Source: DATKHR01 sp036557365 (GTDB taxonomy: Bacteria; Acidobacteriota; Vicinamibacteria; Vicinamibacterales; CAVVIG01). From it: 64,000 nt of DNA. The position numbers and the translations under genes were made by a program. How positions within the stretch are numbered: position 1 is the stretch's first letter; each line of letters starts with the position of its first letter. Below, one piece after another: positions 16,797 through 25,563 of the stretch. A model generated the notes under the pieces. It was given only the letters and a program-made list of their open reading frames with translations, made no database searches and was not told the origin of the DNA. The stretch spans positions 186,001-250,000 of the forward strand of contig DATBHR010000098.1 of assembly GCA_036557365.1 (NCBI GenBank), given 5' to 3'.

Positions 16797-18193
16797 GACG
16801 CGCGCTTCCTTCCTGTCCAGTACACCACCGCTCCGATTCCCACGAGCGCGCAGGACGAGCCGACCACCTTCACGACCGCGAGCAGCTTGTTCGGCTCTTC
16901 GTCCGGCGGCACGCACGCAAGCACGATCGAAACCGCCGTCACGAAAAACCCGAGCGACGCGAGCGCGATGGCAACGCGGCGGCCTCCGGGCACGCGCATC
17001 ACCTCGGGTCCGGCGGGTTCGCGCTGCAGCGCGATCATCGCGGCGAACATGAAGAGGAACGGGATGAAATAGGCGATGATTCCCATGCTGACGAGGGCGT
17101 CGTATGCGCCGCGGACGGACGTCCCGGCCTGGCCGAGAAAAATGAACAGCGCCGCGATCGCGGCCTGCACCAGCAGCGCGACGTATGGGGTCCGCCACGT
17201 CGGATGCAGTCGTCCGAACGGCTCCGGCAGGAAACGATCGATGCCCGCGACGAACGGCAGCCGCGACGTTGCCGCAAACCAGCCGCCGACGCCGCCGATC
17301 GCGTTGAGCGTGACGAACGCGGCCAGAATCGGCGCGAGCCATGCCGCCCCGACTCGCACGCTCATCGCCTGGATCGCCTGCGAAATTCCCTGAAGTCCGG
17401 TGACCTGCTCTTTCGGAATCGCGAGCAGCACGCTGAACGTTCCAAGGACGTAGAGCAGCGTCATCACCGCGCCGGCGCTGAGGATGGCGAGCGGCACCGT
17501 GCGCCGCGCATCACGGATTTCTTCGCCCATCGTGGACGCGCTTTCGACCCCGCCGAACGCAAACGCGATCGTCGACCAGAAGATGACGTCCTTCAGCCCC
17601 GTGCTCGGCACGAACGCGGATGCAGGCATCGGCGTCGCGGATCCGAAGCGGCTCCACGAAATGAGTCCGAGGACGATCAATCCCACCGCGGGGACCCAGC
17701 TCGCCAGCGCGCCGACGTTATTCAGCCACTTGCCGACATTCAAGCCGACAACGTTGAGCGTGACGGCGACGACGAGACCGGTCATCGAGACGGCGATGAA
17801 ATACGTGCTGTTCGTCGAAAGCGACTGCCACGACGATCCGCCGACGAACAGCGCGTTCCCTGCGGCGAAGTACAGCAGGCCCGGGAAGTACGGCAGGTTC
17901 GATCCCCAGTACGTCCAGCCGGTGATGAACGCAGCAAACGGGCCGAACGCGCGCTTGCTCCAGACGTAGATGCCGCCTTCCTCCGGATAGCGCGACGACA
18001 GTTCGAGGACGGTGAAGACGAGCGGGACGAACAAACCAAGCGCCGCGATGACCCAGATGACGAGCGCGCTGGGACCAGCCGCGCCGGCCGTCGCGATCCA
18101 CCGCAGGCTGAAGCTCGTGACGATGTAGAAGAGAAAGAGGTCCCGGAATGTGAGAACCCGGCGCAGTCCCTGAATCGTCGTCGTGGCGGACAC
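16793..18193 (-). CDS. APC-family amino acid permease, coupled to the M64 peptidase
   Basis: A 466-residue carrier with 12 helices. LRWIATAGAAGPSALVIWV covers the TM1-TM2 region. YPEEGGIYVWSKRAFGPFAAFITGW is the conserved stretch around TM3, and FAFGGVESASTMGEEIRDARR marks the loop after TM6. These match the glutamate/GABA-antiporter-like APC branch. Substrate is unknown. The stop codon overlaps the M64 peptidase start by four bases, so the two are produced together. The M28 peptidase gene lies one base upstream of its start on the same strand, suggesting a peptidase-permease-peptidase operon. Confidence 0.88.
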   Translation of the reverse strand: MSATTTIQGLRRVLTFRDLFLFYIVTSFSLRWIATAGAAGPSALVIWVIAALGLFVPLVFTVLELSSRYPEEGGIYVWSKRAFGPFAAFITGWTYWGSNLPYFPGLLYFAAGNALFVGGSSWQSLSTNSTYFIAVSMTGLVVAVTLNVVGLNVGKWLNNVGALASWVPAVGLIVLGLISWSRFGSATPMPASAFVPSTGLKDVIFWSTIAFAFGGVESASTMGEEIRDARRTVPLAILSAGAVMTLLYVLGTFSVLLAIPKEQVTGLQGISQAIQAMSVRVGAAWLAPILAAFVTLNAIGGVGGWFAATSRLPFVAGIDRFLPEPFGRLHPTWRTPYVALLVQAAIAALFIFLGQAGTSVRGAYDALVSMGIIAYFIPFLFMFAAMIALQREPAGPEVMRVPGGRRVAIALASLGFFVTAVSIVLACVPPDEEPNKLLAVVKVVGSSCALVGIGAVVYWTGRKRAS

Positions 18194-18194
18194 G

Positions 18195-19760
18195 CTACGA
18201 CCGCGGCGCCGTCGGCATCGGCTTCCGCGGCAGCATCGCGTCCCGCATCGCCGCGTGGTAGACGAAGCTCGCCATGATGACGGACGCCTGCTTCAGGTCG
18301 TCGGGCAACGCTTCTTCGTAGACGTCCAGATTCGAATGATGCGTGCGGGAATCGTAGTTCAGCGGATCCTGGATGAACTGAAATCCCGGCAGCCCGAGCG
18401 CGTCGAACGGCATGTGATCGGTCCCGCCCGTATTCAGCGTCGTCAGCGTCGTCGCGCCGAGATAGTTGAACGGATGCAGCCACGCTTCGAAGATGGGCCG
18501 GACTGCCTCGTTGCCCTGCAGGTTGACGCCGCGGATCCGTCCGCTGCCGTTGTCGAGGTTGAAGTACCCGGCGAGCTTCGCGTGCTCCGGTTTCAGCGCG
18601 AGCGTTTTCACATCGCCGAAGTGCTTCTGGACGTAGCCAAGGGACCCGAAGTAGTCCTGCTCTTCACCGGTCCACAGACCGAGCCGGATCGTTCGCCGCG
18701 GCGCGACGCCGATTGTCTTGAGGATACGCAGCGCTTCCATCGCGACCGCGACGCCAGCGCCGTTGTCGGTTGCGCCCGTGCCGGTGTGCCATGAATCGAG
18801 ATGGCCGCCGAGCATCACGAGTTCCGATTTCAGCGCGGCGTCGGTCCCCGGAAGCTCGGCGACGACATTGAATCCGTCGGCGTTGTCGGTGAAGCGGACG
18901 GACAGGCCGATCGACATCTTGACCGGCTGCTTCTTGTCGAGCAGCCGCACGATCCGGCCGTAGTGCTCGCGCGAGATCACGAATCCGGGAAACGTCGGGT
19001 GCCAGATGCTGTCGTAGAAACCGCCAACGCGCACGTCCTCGGCAATCGAGCTCGGCTCGACGAGGACGGCCACGCCCTCCGCGGCGAAGAACTTGTAGAT
19101 CTCGACTTGCTTGTCGAGCGCCTCGCGGAACTCCTTCTCTTCGTCGGCAAGGGATTTCGGCGCGTTGTCTGCCGTCGGCGACGCCGGATCGATCTGAGCT
19201 TCCATCTTCTTCAGCTCGTCGTCAGTCAGGCGCTTCGCCTCGGGCTGGAAGCCGATGTCGGCCTGCTCGGGACGTCCGTTCATGACGATCGCGCCGCGGA
19301 GCTTGCCGCGGTACTTCTCGAAGTCGTCCTTGGATTTCACGTCGATCACGATCGGCTGCGCGACGATGGCAGGATTGAGCGCCGGCGACCACGCGCGCGG
19401 ATAGCCGGTGATGCGCATGTAGTGCGGCGCGGTCATCTCGATCGAGAAGTGCTCGATCGACCAGCCGCGTCCGATCGGACCGTAGGATTCAAGCGCGACG
19501 TTCGAGAGGCCCCATCGCTTCAGCTCCGACGCCGCCCACTCGCCCGCTTCCCGAAGCTCGGGCGATCCGGTCAGGCGCGGACCGTGTACATCGGACAACC
19601 AGCTGAGCGTGTCCATCACCGCGGAATGCTGAAAGCCCTCGGTTTTGATGCGGGCGATGACGTGTTCATCGACCGGCTCCTGCGCCGCGACTGCGACCGA
19701 GAAGGCAACCAGGACGCCAATGAACGCGCGACGCATCTCAGGACGACGGGCTGTCCGCAT
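18195..19760 (-). CDS. Secreted M28-family carboxypeptidase-Q-like peptidase
   Basis: A 521-residue protein from ATG 19760. A second ATG at 19736 would begin MRRAFIGVLVAFSVAVAAQ, a cleaner signal peptide, and may be the real start. A PA-type insert (about 150-310) contains a charged helical stretch (DDELKKMEAQ, then DEEKEFREALD). The catalytic M28 part has GGHLDSWHTGTGATDNGAG (His, Asp, Asp), WTGEEQDYFG (Glu-Glu), LDNGSGR and RTHHSNLDVYE (final His). Overall layout matches plasma glutamate carboxypeptidase/CPQ-like enzymes. It releases terminal residues from peptides. Its stop is one base before the permease start, and it probably belongs to that operon. Confidence 0.88.
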   Translation of the reverse strand: MRTARRPEMRRAFIGVLVAFSVAVAAQEPVDEHVIARIKTEGFQHSAVMDTLSWLSDVHGPRLTGSPELREAGEWAASELKRWGLSNVALESYGPIGRGWSIEHFSIEMTAPHYMRITGYPRAWSPALNPAIVAQPIVIDVKSKDDFEKYRGKLRGAIVMNGRPEQADIGFQPEAKRLTDDELKKMEAQIDPASPTADNAPKSLADEEKEFREALDKQVEIYKFFAAEGVAVLVEPSSIAEDVRVGGFYDSIWHPTFPGFVISREHYGRIVRLLDKKQPVKMSIGLSVRFTDNADGFNVVAELPGTDAALKSELVMLGGHLDSWHTGTGATDNGAGVAVAMEALRILKTIGVAPRRTIRLGLWTGEEQDYFGSLGYVQKHFGDVKTLALKPEHAKLAGYFNLDNGSGRIRGVNLQGNEAVRPIFEAWLHPFNYLGATTLTTLNTGGTDHMPFDALGLPGFQFIQDPLNYDSRTHHSNLDVYEEALPDDLKQASVIMASFVYHAAMRDAMLPRKPMPTAPRS

Positions 19761-19771
19761 GATCTCGAATC

Positions 19772-20644
19772 TTACGTGCGGCGGGGCTCGGGACGCCACC
19801 GCTTGTCGGCGAAGACGAAGCAGGTTTCGGCTGGGCGTTCGGGGTCCGTCGCTTCCGGGTAGCGCTCGTCGCCAGGCAGCAGCAGCATCCGGCGACCGTC
19901 GGTTTCGACGAGCTTCGGCTGACGCCGGATGATCTGCCGCGTTCGCGCCCAGGCGTGTGCCGACTCCGCGGATCGGAATCGCTCCAGCTCGCGCAGCGTC
20001 GTCCACGTCGGCGGTGGAAGGACGATGCATCCACGAATGGCCTGATCGATAGCCGCGGACGGCGTCAGCCACGTGCTGTGAGTCGTCTCGGTCTGGTCGT
20101 GGACAGGCGTCTGACCAGGCGGAACGGTCGCGAGGAAGAAGCGCGTGTCGAATTGACGCGTGTCGATCGGCGGCGTCACCCAGTGCGCAAAGAGCGCGAG
20201 CGCGTCGAGCGCCAGACGGAGACCTTCGCGCTCGATGACGCCGCGCAGCGTGTCGCGGCCGTCGTGAATCTCGCTCCGATAGCGCGTGAACCGCGCCTGA
20301 GTGGCGGCATCCGTCAGCGACATCGTCTCGCCGCGCGAATCGCGCGCGATCAGGACGCCCGATTCCTCGAACAGCTCACGCGCGGCGGCAACGTGATACG
20401 CGATCGCCTCGACCGGATCCAGCGTCTGCAGTTGATTCGTCGCGAACGAGACGCCGTCGCACCACATGTCGCTGCCGTCGTGGTCGGCCGGATCGACGCG
20501 GCCGCCGGGGAACACGTGGGCGCCGCCCATGAACGCCGTTCCTTCGTGCCGGCGCACCATGAACACCTGCGGACCAACGTCGCTGTCGCGAAGCAGAACG
20601 ACAGTGGACGCAGGTCGAGGATTCGCCGGGATGGCGTCAGGCAC
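19772..20644 (-). CDS. NUDIX hydrolase, NUDT19-like
   Basis: A 290-residue cytoplasmic protein. The NUDIX box is split. GGRVDP (about 48-52) is separated from the REXXEE helix AARELFEESGVL (R89, E90, E93, E94) by about 40 positions, where a canonical box needs 14. An inserted loop of this kind is a known feature of the NUDT19/RP2p branch, in which CoA and acyl-CoA diphosphatases occur. The opening RPASTVVLLRDSDVGPQVFMVRRH and the later HWVTPPIDTRQFDTRFFLA fit the same group. I infer hydrolysis of a CoA- or nucleoside-diphosphate-linked compound. It lies 11 bases from the M28 gene and 11 from the methyltransferase gene, so it is likely in the same operon. Confidence 0.85.
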   Translation of the reverse strand: MPDAIPANPRPASTVVLLRDSDVGPQVFMVRRHEGTAFMGGAHVFPGGRVDPADHDGSDMWCDGVSFATNQLQTLDPVEAIAYHVAAARELFEESGVLIARDSRGETMSLTDAATQARFTRYRSEIHDGRDTLRGVIEREGLRLALDALALFAHWVTPPIDTRQFDTRFFLATVPPGQTPVHDQTETTHSTWLTPSAAIDQAIRGCIVLPPPTWTTLRELERFRSAESAHAWARTRQIIRRQPKLVETDGRRMLLLPGDERYPEATDPERPAETCFVFADKRWRPEPRRT

Positions 20645-20655
20645 GGTCGTTCATC

Positions 20656-21399
20656 TTACCCTTCGAGCCACAACGTCCGTGCCGTGAGCTCGCGGTGATC
20701 GAGCCCGGCCGCGCGATCGAGCTTCGCGACAATCGGCGGCAGTTCGACGCGGAAGCGCCACTCGTCCGCGCGCCCGCCGGCCGATTGGAAAATGTCCTTC
20801 CATTGCTGCCACCATGGCGCGACGAATCGCGCCAGCGGTTCGACGACAAGGCACTGGCCGCCCTTGCGGCATCGTTCGACGAGCGTCGTCAGCAGTCGCT
20901 CCCGCGCATGCTCCGGCAGTTCATTAACCGTGAACGCTGCCAGAAAAGCTGCTGGTCCTTTCGGCAACACGATGGTCGCCGCGTCCGCACGCTTGAGTTG
21001 CGCGGCAAGGTCGTACTGGCGGTACGTCCGCCCGGCTTCACCGAGCGCCCATGCGCTGCGATCGATGCCGACGACGCGGCGGATCGACGAGGCGTCCGCC
21101 CATGCGGCGCCAGCAGCGCCTGTTCCGCACCCGATGTCGACCAGCATCGGCGCGCGCGACGGGGAGAGCGCGGCGACGATGCGATCGACGGTCATGAAAT
21201 GCAGAGGAGCGTAAAAGAGCGCGAACGCCGCGCGCTTCCCCGCGCCCTCGAGCGCACGCCCTTCCGCAAGCGAGGCACGCCGTTCCACATAGGCGGATGA
21301 CAGCGCTCGCAGCGCTCTCGACACTTCTGCAAACGTCAGGTCGGCGAGATGCCGTTTTTCGAGGTCCGCCAGCCACTCTTGCAGTGCAGTCTCGCGCAC
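20656..21399 (-). CDS. Rsm22-like SAM-dependent methyltransferase
   Basis: A 247-residue class I methyltransferase. SAM motif I is MLVDIGCGTGAAG at about 95-105, followed by VGIDRSAWALGEA (motif II acidic residue). KGPAAFLAAFTVNELPEHARERLL occupies the motif IV region. The N-terminal YVERRASLAEGRALEGAGKRAAFALFYAPLHF and the C-terminal VEPLARFVAPWWQQW are features of the mitochondrial/bacterial Rsm22 family. That family is associated with the small ribosomal subunit, and several members appear structural rather than catalytic. The usual zinc-cysteine cluster of mitochondrial members is not obvious here. It is the first gene of the long minus-strand set running down to 15366. Confidence 0.75.
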   Translation of the reverse strand: MRETALQEWLADLEKRHLADLTFAEVSRALRALSSAYVERRASLAEGRALEGAGKRAAFALFYAPLHFMTVDRIVAALSPSRAPMLVDIGCGTGAAGAAWADASSIRRVVGIDRSAWALGEAGRTYRQYDLAAQLKRADAATIVLPKGPAAFLAAFTVNELPEHARERLLTTLVERCRKGGQCLVVEPLARFVAPWWQQWKDIFQSAGGRADEWRFRVELPPIVAKLDRAAGLDHRELTARTLWLEG

Positions 21400-21486
21400 A
21401 GCTGAGTTTAACGGCTCGGTATCAGGATTGCTTCTGAAGCCTTACGGTCGAGATGCCACGTGGCCGATCGACTGGAGGGTCGACCG

Positions 21487-21885
21487 ATGACGACGACAGC
21501 GAGAACGCTTCTGATTCTTCCGCTCATCTGCATTTCCCTTGTTGCTGCTCCTGCGTTTGCCGATCAGCAGCACGTCCTGAATTCCCGTCAGCTCACCGAC
21601 ACGATGGAAGGCAAGGCGGAACTCGAAGCCGCCGACCGCGCGACGATCAAGGCGGTGCTCGCCAAGCCGGACGTCCAGAAGGTCGCCGAGACGATTGGCG
21701 TCGACATGGACAGGATCAAGGGCGCCGTCGACACGATGAGCGGTTCCGACCTGCACCAGGCCGCGGAAGCCGCCCGTCAAGTGGACAGTCAGCTCGTCGG
21801 CGGCGCGTCGACCGTCGTGCTCTCCACGACGACCATCATCATCATCCTGCTCGCGATCATTCTTATCGTCGTGATCGCCAAGTAG
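21487..21885 (+). CDS. PA2779-family membrane protein
   Basis: A 132-residue protein starting at ATG 21487 after GGAGGG. It has a signal peptide (LLILPLICISLVAAPAFA), a soluble helical part (LTDTMEGKAELEAADRATIKAVLAKPDVQKVAETIGVD split by short turns), then a C-terminal single hydrophobic helix (about 113-131) ending in Lys. This matches the PA2779 (DUF6627) family, found next to PA2778-family C39-like peptidases in Pseudomonas and others; the next gene here encodes exactly such a peptidase. The topology suggests a small periplasmic protein anchored in a membrane. It may be the substrate or partner of the peptidase, but the function is not established. Confidence 0.8.
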   Translation: MTTTARTLLILPLICISLVAAPAFADQQHVLNSRQLTDTMEGKAELEAADRATIKAVLAKPDVQKVAETIGVDMDRIKGAVDTMSGSDLHQAAEAARQVDSQLVGGASTVVLSTTTIIIILLAIILIVVIAK

Positions 21886-21908
21886 ACGTCACGCGCGCCT
21901 GAAGGACC

Positions 21909-23909
21909 GTGCTCCCCTCGCTGTTCGCGGCGCTGGCGCTGACCGCTTCCACGCTGTCGGTGCCCTTCGTCTTTCAGACCGATGCGCTGTGCGGCGGTGC
22001 GTCCGCCGCTATGGTGCTTCGGTACTGGGGCGACGCGCATGCCGGCGCCGAGCAGTTCGCGTCGCTCGTTGAACACCGGCGTGGCGCCGACGGCATTGCA
22101 ACCGACGCGCTGATTCGCGCCGTCCAGGCCAAGGGATGGAGAGCCGAGGCGATCGACGGCACGTTCGCGTCGCTCGAATCGCATCTCGACGCTCGCGAGC
22201 CGGTCGTCGTTCTCCTCGCGCAGAACCACGGCCGGTACCACTACGTTGTCGTCGTCGGCGCAACCGCCGACGCGATCGTCGTCAACGATCCGTCGTGGGG
22301 TCCCTTGCAGTCGATGCCGCGGCAGGAGTTCGCGCGTGCCTGGAGCGCGGCGCAACACTGGGCGCTGCTCATCCTTCCCGGCGAGAAGTTCGCGAAGAGC
22401 GACGACGGAGAGCAGGCCGCGACGCCGAGTGTCGAGCACACGTCGGACGGATCCGAATGCGATCGGCTCGTGGACGCGGCCGTCCGGGACATCCGCAGCA
22501 AAGGACTCGATCGAGCGGACGACATCCTCGCGCCAATCCGGGAGAGGTGCCCGGAGTCCGCCGCGCCGCTGCGCGAACTGGCCGCCGTTCGTTTCGGCCA
22601 GCATCGCTGGAGCGACGCAGCATCGCTGGCGCGCGAGGCGCTCGACATCGATCCGCACGATCAGTACGCACCGCTCGTCCTCGGCGCGAGCCTGTTCATG
22701 CAGGACGATCCGCTCGGCGCGCTCCGCGCCTGGAACAAAGTCGGCAAGCCGCGTTTGAACAGCGTCCGCATCGAAGGACTGCGACGGTCACGCTACGACG
22801 TCATTGCCAAGGCCATCGGCCTGACGCCGAGCTCGCTCCTGACCGTTGACGAATTCCGCCAGGCGCGTCGCCGCCTCGACGCGCTCCCGGATCGTTCCAG
22901 CGCACGCCTCGCCTTGAGGCCCGAAGACGACGGCTACGCGTCGGTGGACGTCATCGTCGCCGAACGCGGCGGACTGCCGCGAGGCGCCGCCGATTGGCTG
23001 GGCATCGGCGTCGGCGCCGCCGTCGACCGCGAGGTCTCGACGAAGCTGCCCGGGTTCAGCGGTCAGGGCGAGGTCTGGTCGGCGAGCTGGCGCTGGTGGC
23101 AGAACCGGCCGCGCGTCGCAGGCAGCTTCGAGGCGCCGCGCTCGGGATTTCTCGGCGGCATCTGGCGTGTTGATGCCAGCTGGGAAACCGAGTCGTACGG
23201 AGCCGCGGACGCGATCTCGCTGCAGGAGAGCCGCGCGCACGGCGGCCTGACCGTGAGCGACTGGCTCACGGGACAGGTGCGTTATTCGCTTTCGTCCGGG
23301 TTCGATGCATGGAGCACCGGCCTTCGGGCCGCGTCCGTCGGCGCCGCCATCGAGCGCCACTGGCGGGACGAACGTCTGGTCATGGAGTCGAGTGCCACGG
23401 CTTGGTTTCCTGTGCCTGATAGTTCGTCGGTTCGGAGCTTCGGCTCGATCGGTCTGAGCGCAACCGCGCGTTCGTCCACGCGCGCGCGCGGCTGGACGGT
23501 TCAGTCCACCGGCGGCGTGCAGGCCGTGAGCGACGATGCTCCGCTGACGTTGTGGCCGGGAGCCGGAGAAGGACATGCGCGCGGGGCGCTGCTGCGCGCG
23601 CACCCGCTGCTCGATGACGGCGTCGTCTCGCTGAATTCCGAGTCGGTGTTCGGACGTTCGCTGGTGTACGTGAACGGAGAGGTTCGTCGATGGCTCGACA
23701 AACCGTCCGCGGTCCGCATCGGAGTCGCGGCGTTCGTCGACGTGGGTCACGCGCGCCGGCTCGCGACGGCAGCCACGTCCGTCACGCAAACGGACGTCGG
23801 CGCCGGACTTCGACTGCGCGTCCCGGCCGTGAATCGCGTGCTGCGCTTCGATTTCGCGCACGGCCTCGCCGACGGCGCGAACGCGTTTTCGGTCGGCTGG
23901 GCCTTTTAA
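21909..23909 (+). CDS. C39-like cysteine peptidase fused to TPR region and outer-membrane beta-barrel
   Basis: A 666-residue protein. An in-frame stop at 21900 limits the start to GTG 21909 (GAAGGA just before it). A short hydrophobic leader precedes a papain-like C39 domain with Q23, C28 (QTDALCGG), H111 (RYHYVVVVG) and D127 (VNDPSWG). This is a full oxyanion-Gln/Cys/His/Asp set. Residues about 165-265 form TPR-like helical hairpins (GLDRADDILAPIRERCPESAAPL, with a following repeat). From about 340 to the end, amphipathic beta-strands alternate and the chain ends in GWAF. A terminal Phe is the recognition mark of outer-membrane beta-barrels. PA2778-family peptidases normally stop after the TPR part, so the barrel is an added module. 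It lies 23 bp after the PA2779-like gene. Confidence 0.8.
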   Translation: MLPSLFAALALTASTLSVPFVFQTDALCGGASAAMVLRYWGDAHAGAEQFASLVEHRRGADGIATDALIRAVQAKGWRAEAIDGTFASLESHLDAREPVVVLLAQNHGRYHYVVVVGATADAIVVNDPSWGPLQSMPRQEFARAWSAAQHWALLILPGEKFAKSDDGEQAATPSVEHTSDGSECDRLVDAAVRDIRSKGLDRADDILAPIRERCPESAAPLRELAAVRFGQHRWSDAASLAREALDIDPHDQYAPLVLGASLFMQDDPLGALRAWNKVGKPRLNSVRIEGLRRSRYDVIAKAIGLTPSSLLTVDEFRQARRRLDALPDRSSARLALRPEDDGYASVDVIVAERGGLPRGAADWLGIGVGAAVDREVSTKLPGFSGQGEVWSASWRWWQNRPRVAGSFEAPRSGFLGGIWRVDASWETESYGAADAISLQESRAHGGLTVSDWLTGQVRYSLSSGFDAWSTGLRAASVGAAIERHWRDERLVMESSATAWFPVPDSSSVRSFGSIGLSATARSSTRARGWTVQSTGGVQAVSDDAPLTLWPGAGEGHARGALLRAHPLLDDGVVSLNSESVFGRSLVYVNGEVRRWLDKPSAVRIGVAAFVDVGHARRLATAATSVTQTDVGAGLRLRVPAVNRVLRFDFAHGLADGANAFSVGWAF

Positions 23910-23925
23910 TTTCGTGCTTTCGTGC

Positions 23926-25464
23926 CTATTGCTGTGACCGCGATGCAGCCCGCTGCCGCGCCTGCTCGAGGAAATCGAGCTGCGCCTTCAGCAGATGGTG
24001 TTTCGCCTGAATCGGATCGCCGAGCTCCAGATAGGGCTCGGCCTGCGTGTCGTACGCGCTCCACGACGGCAAACCTTTTCCGTTCGGGTCGCCCGACGTG
24101 GCGAAGTTGATCCAGTAGTCGGACATCGCCGCCGAGAGCTTCCGATCCGCGTCGGTGAAGTTGAACAGCGGATGGCGAAGGTTTCCGAAGACGTATTGGA
24201 TTTCCGACGCGTGGTACGCACCTCGCCATTTCGCTTCGGGGCCGGGCGGCACGTGCGTGAACTGATACAGAAACGCTTTCTGTCCGCCGGCGGTCACCGC
24301 GCGCGCCCAGGTTCGCATCTCGAGCGTGAAGGTCGTATCGCGACCGAGACCGAGCATCGCGTCCGCGATGTCGGCTTCGGTCTTCACCGGATACGCCGCG
24401 TCGAATTCAGCCGCGAGTCCCGGAAACTGCGTGTCGATTCGTTTCCGGAACGCGTCGAGCGTCTTCGGAAACTGCGCCGGGCTGCTGAGCGTCGTCCACT
24501 CGTTCGCGTTCGAGCCGACGAGCACGGGAACGTTGGAATGCTTGCGCTGCTCGAACAGCGCGCGAACGGTATCAGGCAGCACCCAGCCGTCAACCGTCAC
24601 TCCCGTGCGAAACGCAGGGACCGCGACAAGCTTCTCCGCCGGGACGGCGCGCAGCGCTTTCAGCGAATCGGCGCCAACGGCCTTGGCGAGCGCAGCGCCA
24701 TCGCGCTCGGCGTCGGCGAGCGACGCGGTCCGCGCAAACTGCGCTCCGCTCTCGCCGATGGCTTTGTGAAAGAGTCCCCTGGCAAGCGGCGTCGCCTGGA
24801 CGGTGTTGACGCTCCACGATCCGGCTGACTCGCCGAAGATCGTCACGTCCGCCGCGTTGCCGCCGAATGCGGCGATGTTTTTCTGCACCCACTTCAGCGC
24901 GGCGATGTGATCGAGGATGGCATAGTTGCCGGACGCGTGCTGCGGCGACTCCGCCGTCAGCTCGGGATGCGCGAGAAAACCTAATGGCCCGAGCCTGTAG
25001 TTCGTCGTGACGACCACCACGCCTTTTCGCGCGAGGGCGGCGCCGTCGTAGGTCGCGATCGAGGCGGCGCCGCGCGTCCACGCGCCGCCGTGGATCCAGA
25101 CCATGACCGGACGCTTGTCGCCGGCCTTTGCGGCGGTCCACACGTTCAGGTACAGACAGTCTTCGCTCTGTGGCGCGGGTTCCATCGTGTAGACCGAACC
25201 GGCCGGGTACGGCGTCTGGACGCACTCCGGCCCGAACGTGTCAGCCTTCTTCACGCCGGTCCACGCGACAACCGGCTGCGGCGGTTTCCAGCGAAGATCG
25301 CCGACCGGGGGCGCCGCGAACGGGATGCCCTTGAAGGCGCGGACGCCGTCCATCGACACGCCGGCAATCGCGCCGCCGTCCACCTTCACGCTGTCATTGG
25401 CTGCCATCATCATGCCGCTCGCCGTCAGTGCGACGCCGAGAGTCATCATCGAGCGCGCTCTCAT
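23926..25464 (-). CDS. Secreted type-B carboxylesterase
   Basis: A 512-residue alpha/beta-hydrolase of the carboxylesterase/lipase type B family, starting at ATG 25464 after AAGGAG with a seven-base gap. The signal region is MMTLGVALTASGMMMAAND. The family signature SEDCLYLNVW is present. The oxyanion hole is IHGGAWTRG, the nucleophile elbow is FGESAGSWSV, and a histidine in AYHASEIQYVFGN is the expected base. It hydrolyses esters of small or medium acids in the periplasm, and the natural substrate is unknown. A longer open frame upstream lacks a ribosome site. Its stop is 16 bp from the convergent peptidase/barrel gene. Confidence 0.9.
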   Translation of the reverse strand: MRARSMMTLGVALTASGMMMAANDSVKVDGGAIAGVSMDGVRAFKGIPFAAPPVGDLRWKPPQPVVAWTGVKKADTFGPECVQTPYPAGSVYTMEPAPQSEDCLYLNVWTAAKAGDKRPVMVWIHGGAWTRGAASIATYDGAALARKGVVVVTTNYRLGPLGFLAHPELTAESPQHASGNYAILDHIAALKWVQKNIAAFGGNAADVTIFGESAGSWSVNTVQATPLARGLFHKAIGESGAQFARTASLADAERDGAALAKAVGADSLKALRAVPAEKLVAVPAFRTGVTVDGWVLPDTVRALFEQRKHSNVPVLVGSNANEWTTLSSPAQFPKTLDAFRKRIDTQFPGLAAEFDAAYPVKTEADIADAMLGLGRDTTFTLEMRTWARAVTAGGQKAFLYQFTHVPPGPEAKWRGAYHASEIQYVFGNLRHPLFNFTDADRKLSAAMSDYWINFATSGDPNGKGLPSWSAYDTQAEPYLELGDPIQAKHHLLKAQLDFLEQARQRAASRSQQ

Positions 25465-25563
25465 CGGCCGACTCCTTCGGGATGGTGCCGCCGGGCTGCA
25501 GACGGTTTCCGGACGGCTGCGCCGAGATGATAGCCCCGATCCTGAATCGGGTAGAATCCGCGC

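Noticed and set aside
16797..17342. An upstream extension that would fuse the M64 peptidase to a further 180 residues
   Set aside because: It lies inside the permease gene in another frame. The true start has a signal peptide and an ATGA overlap.
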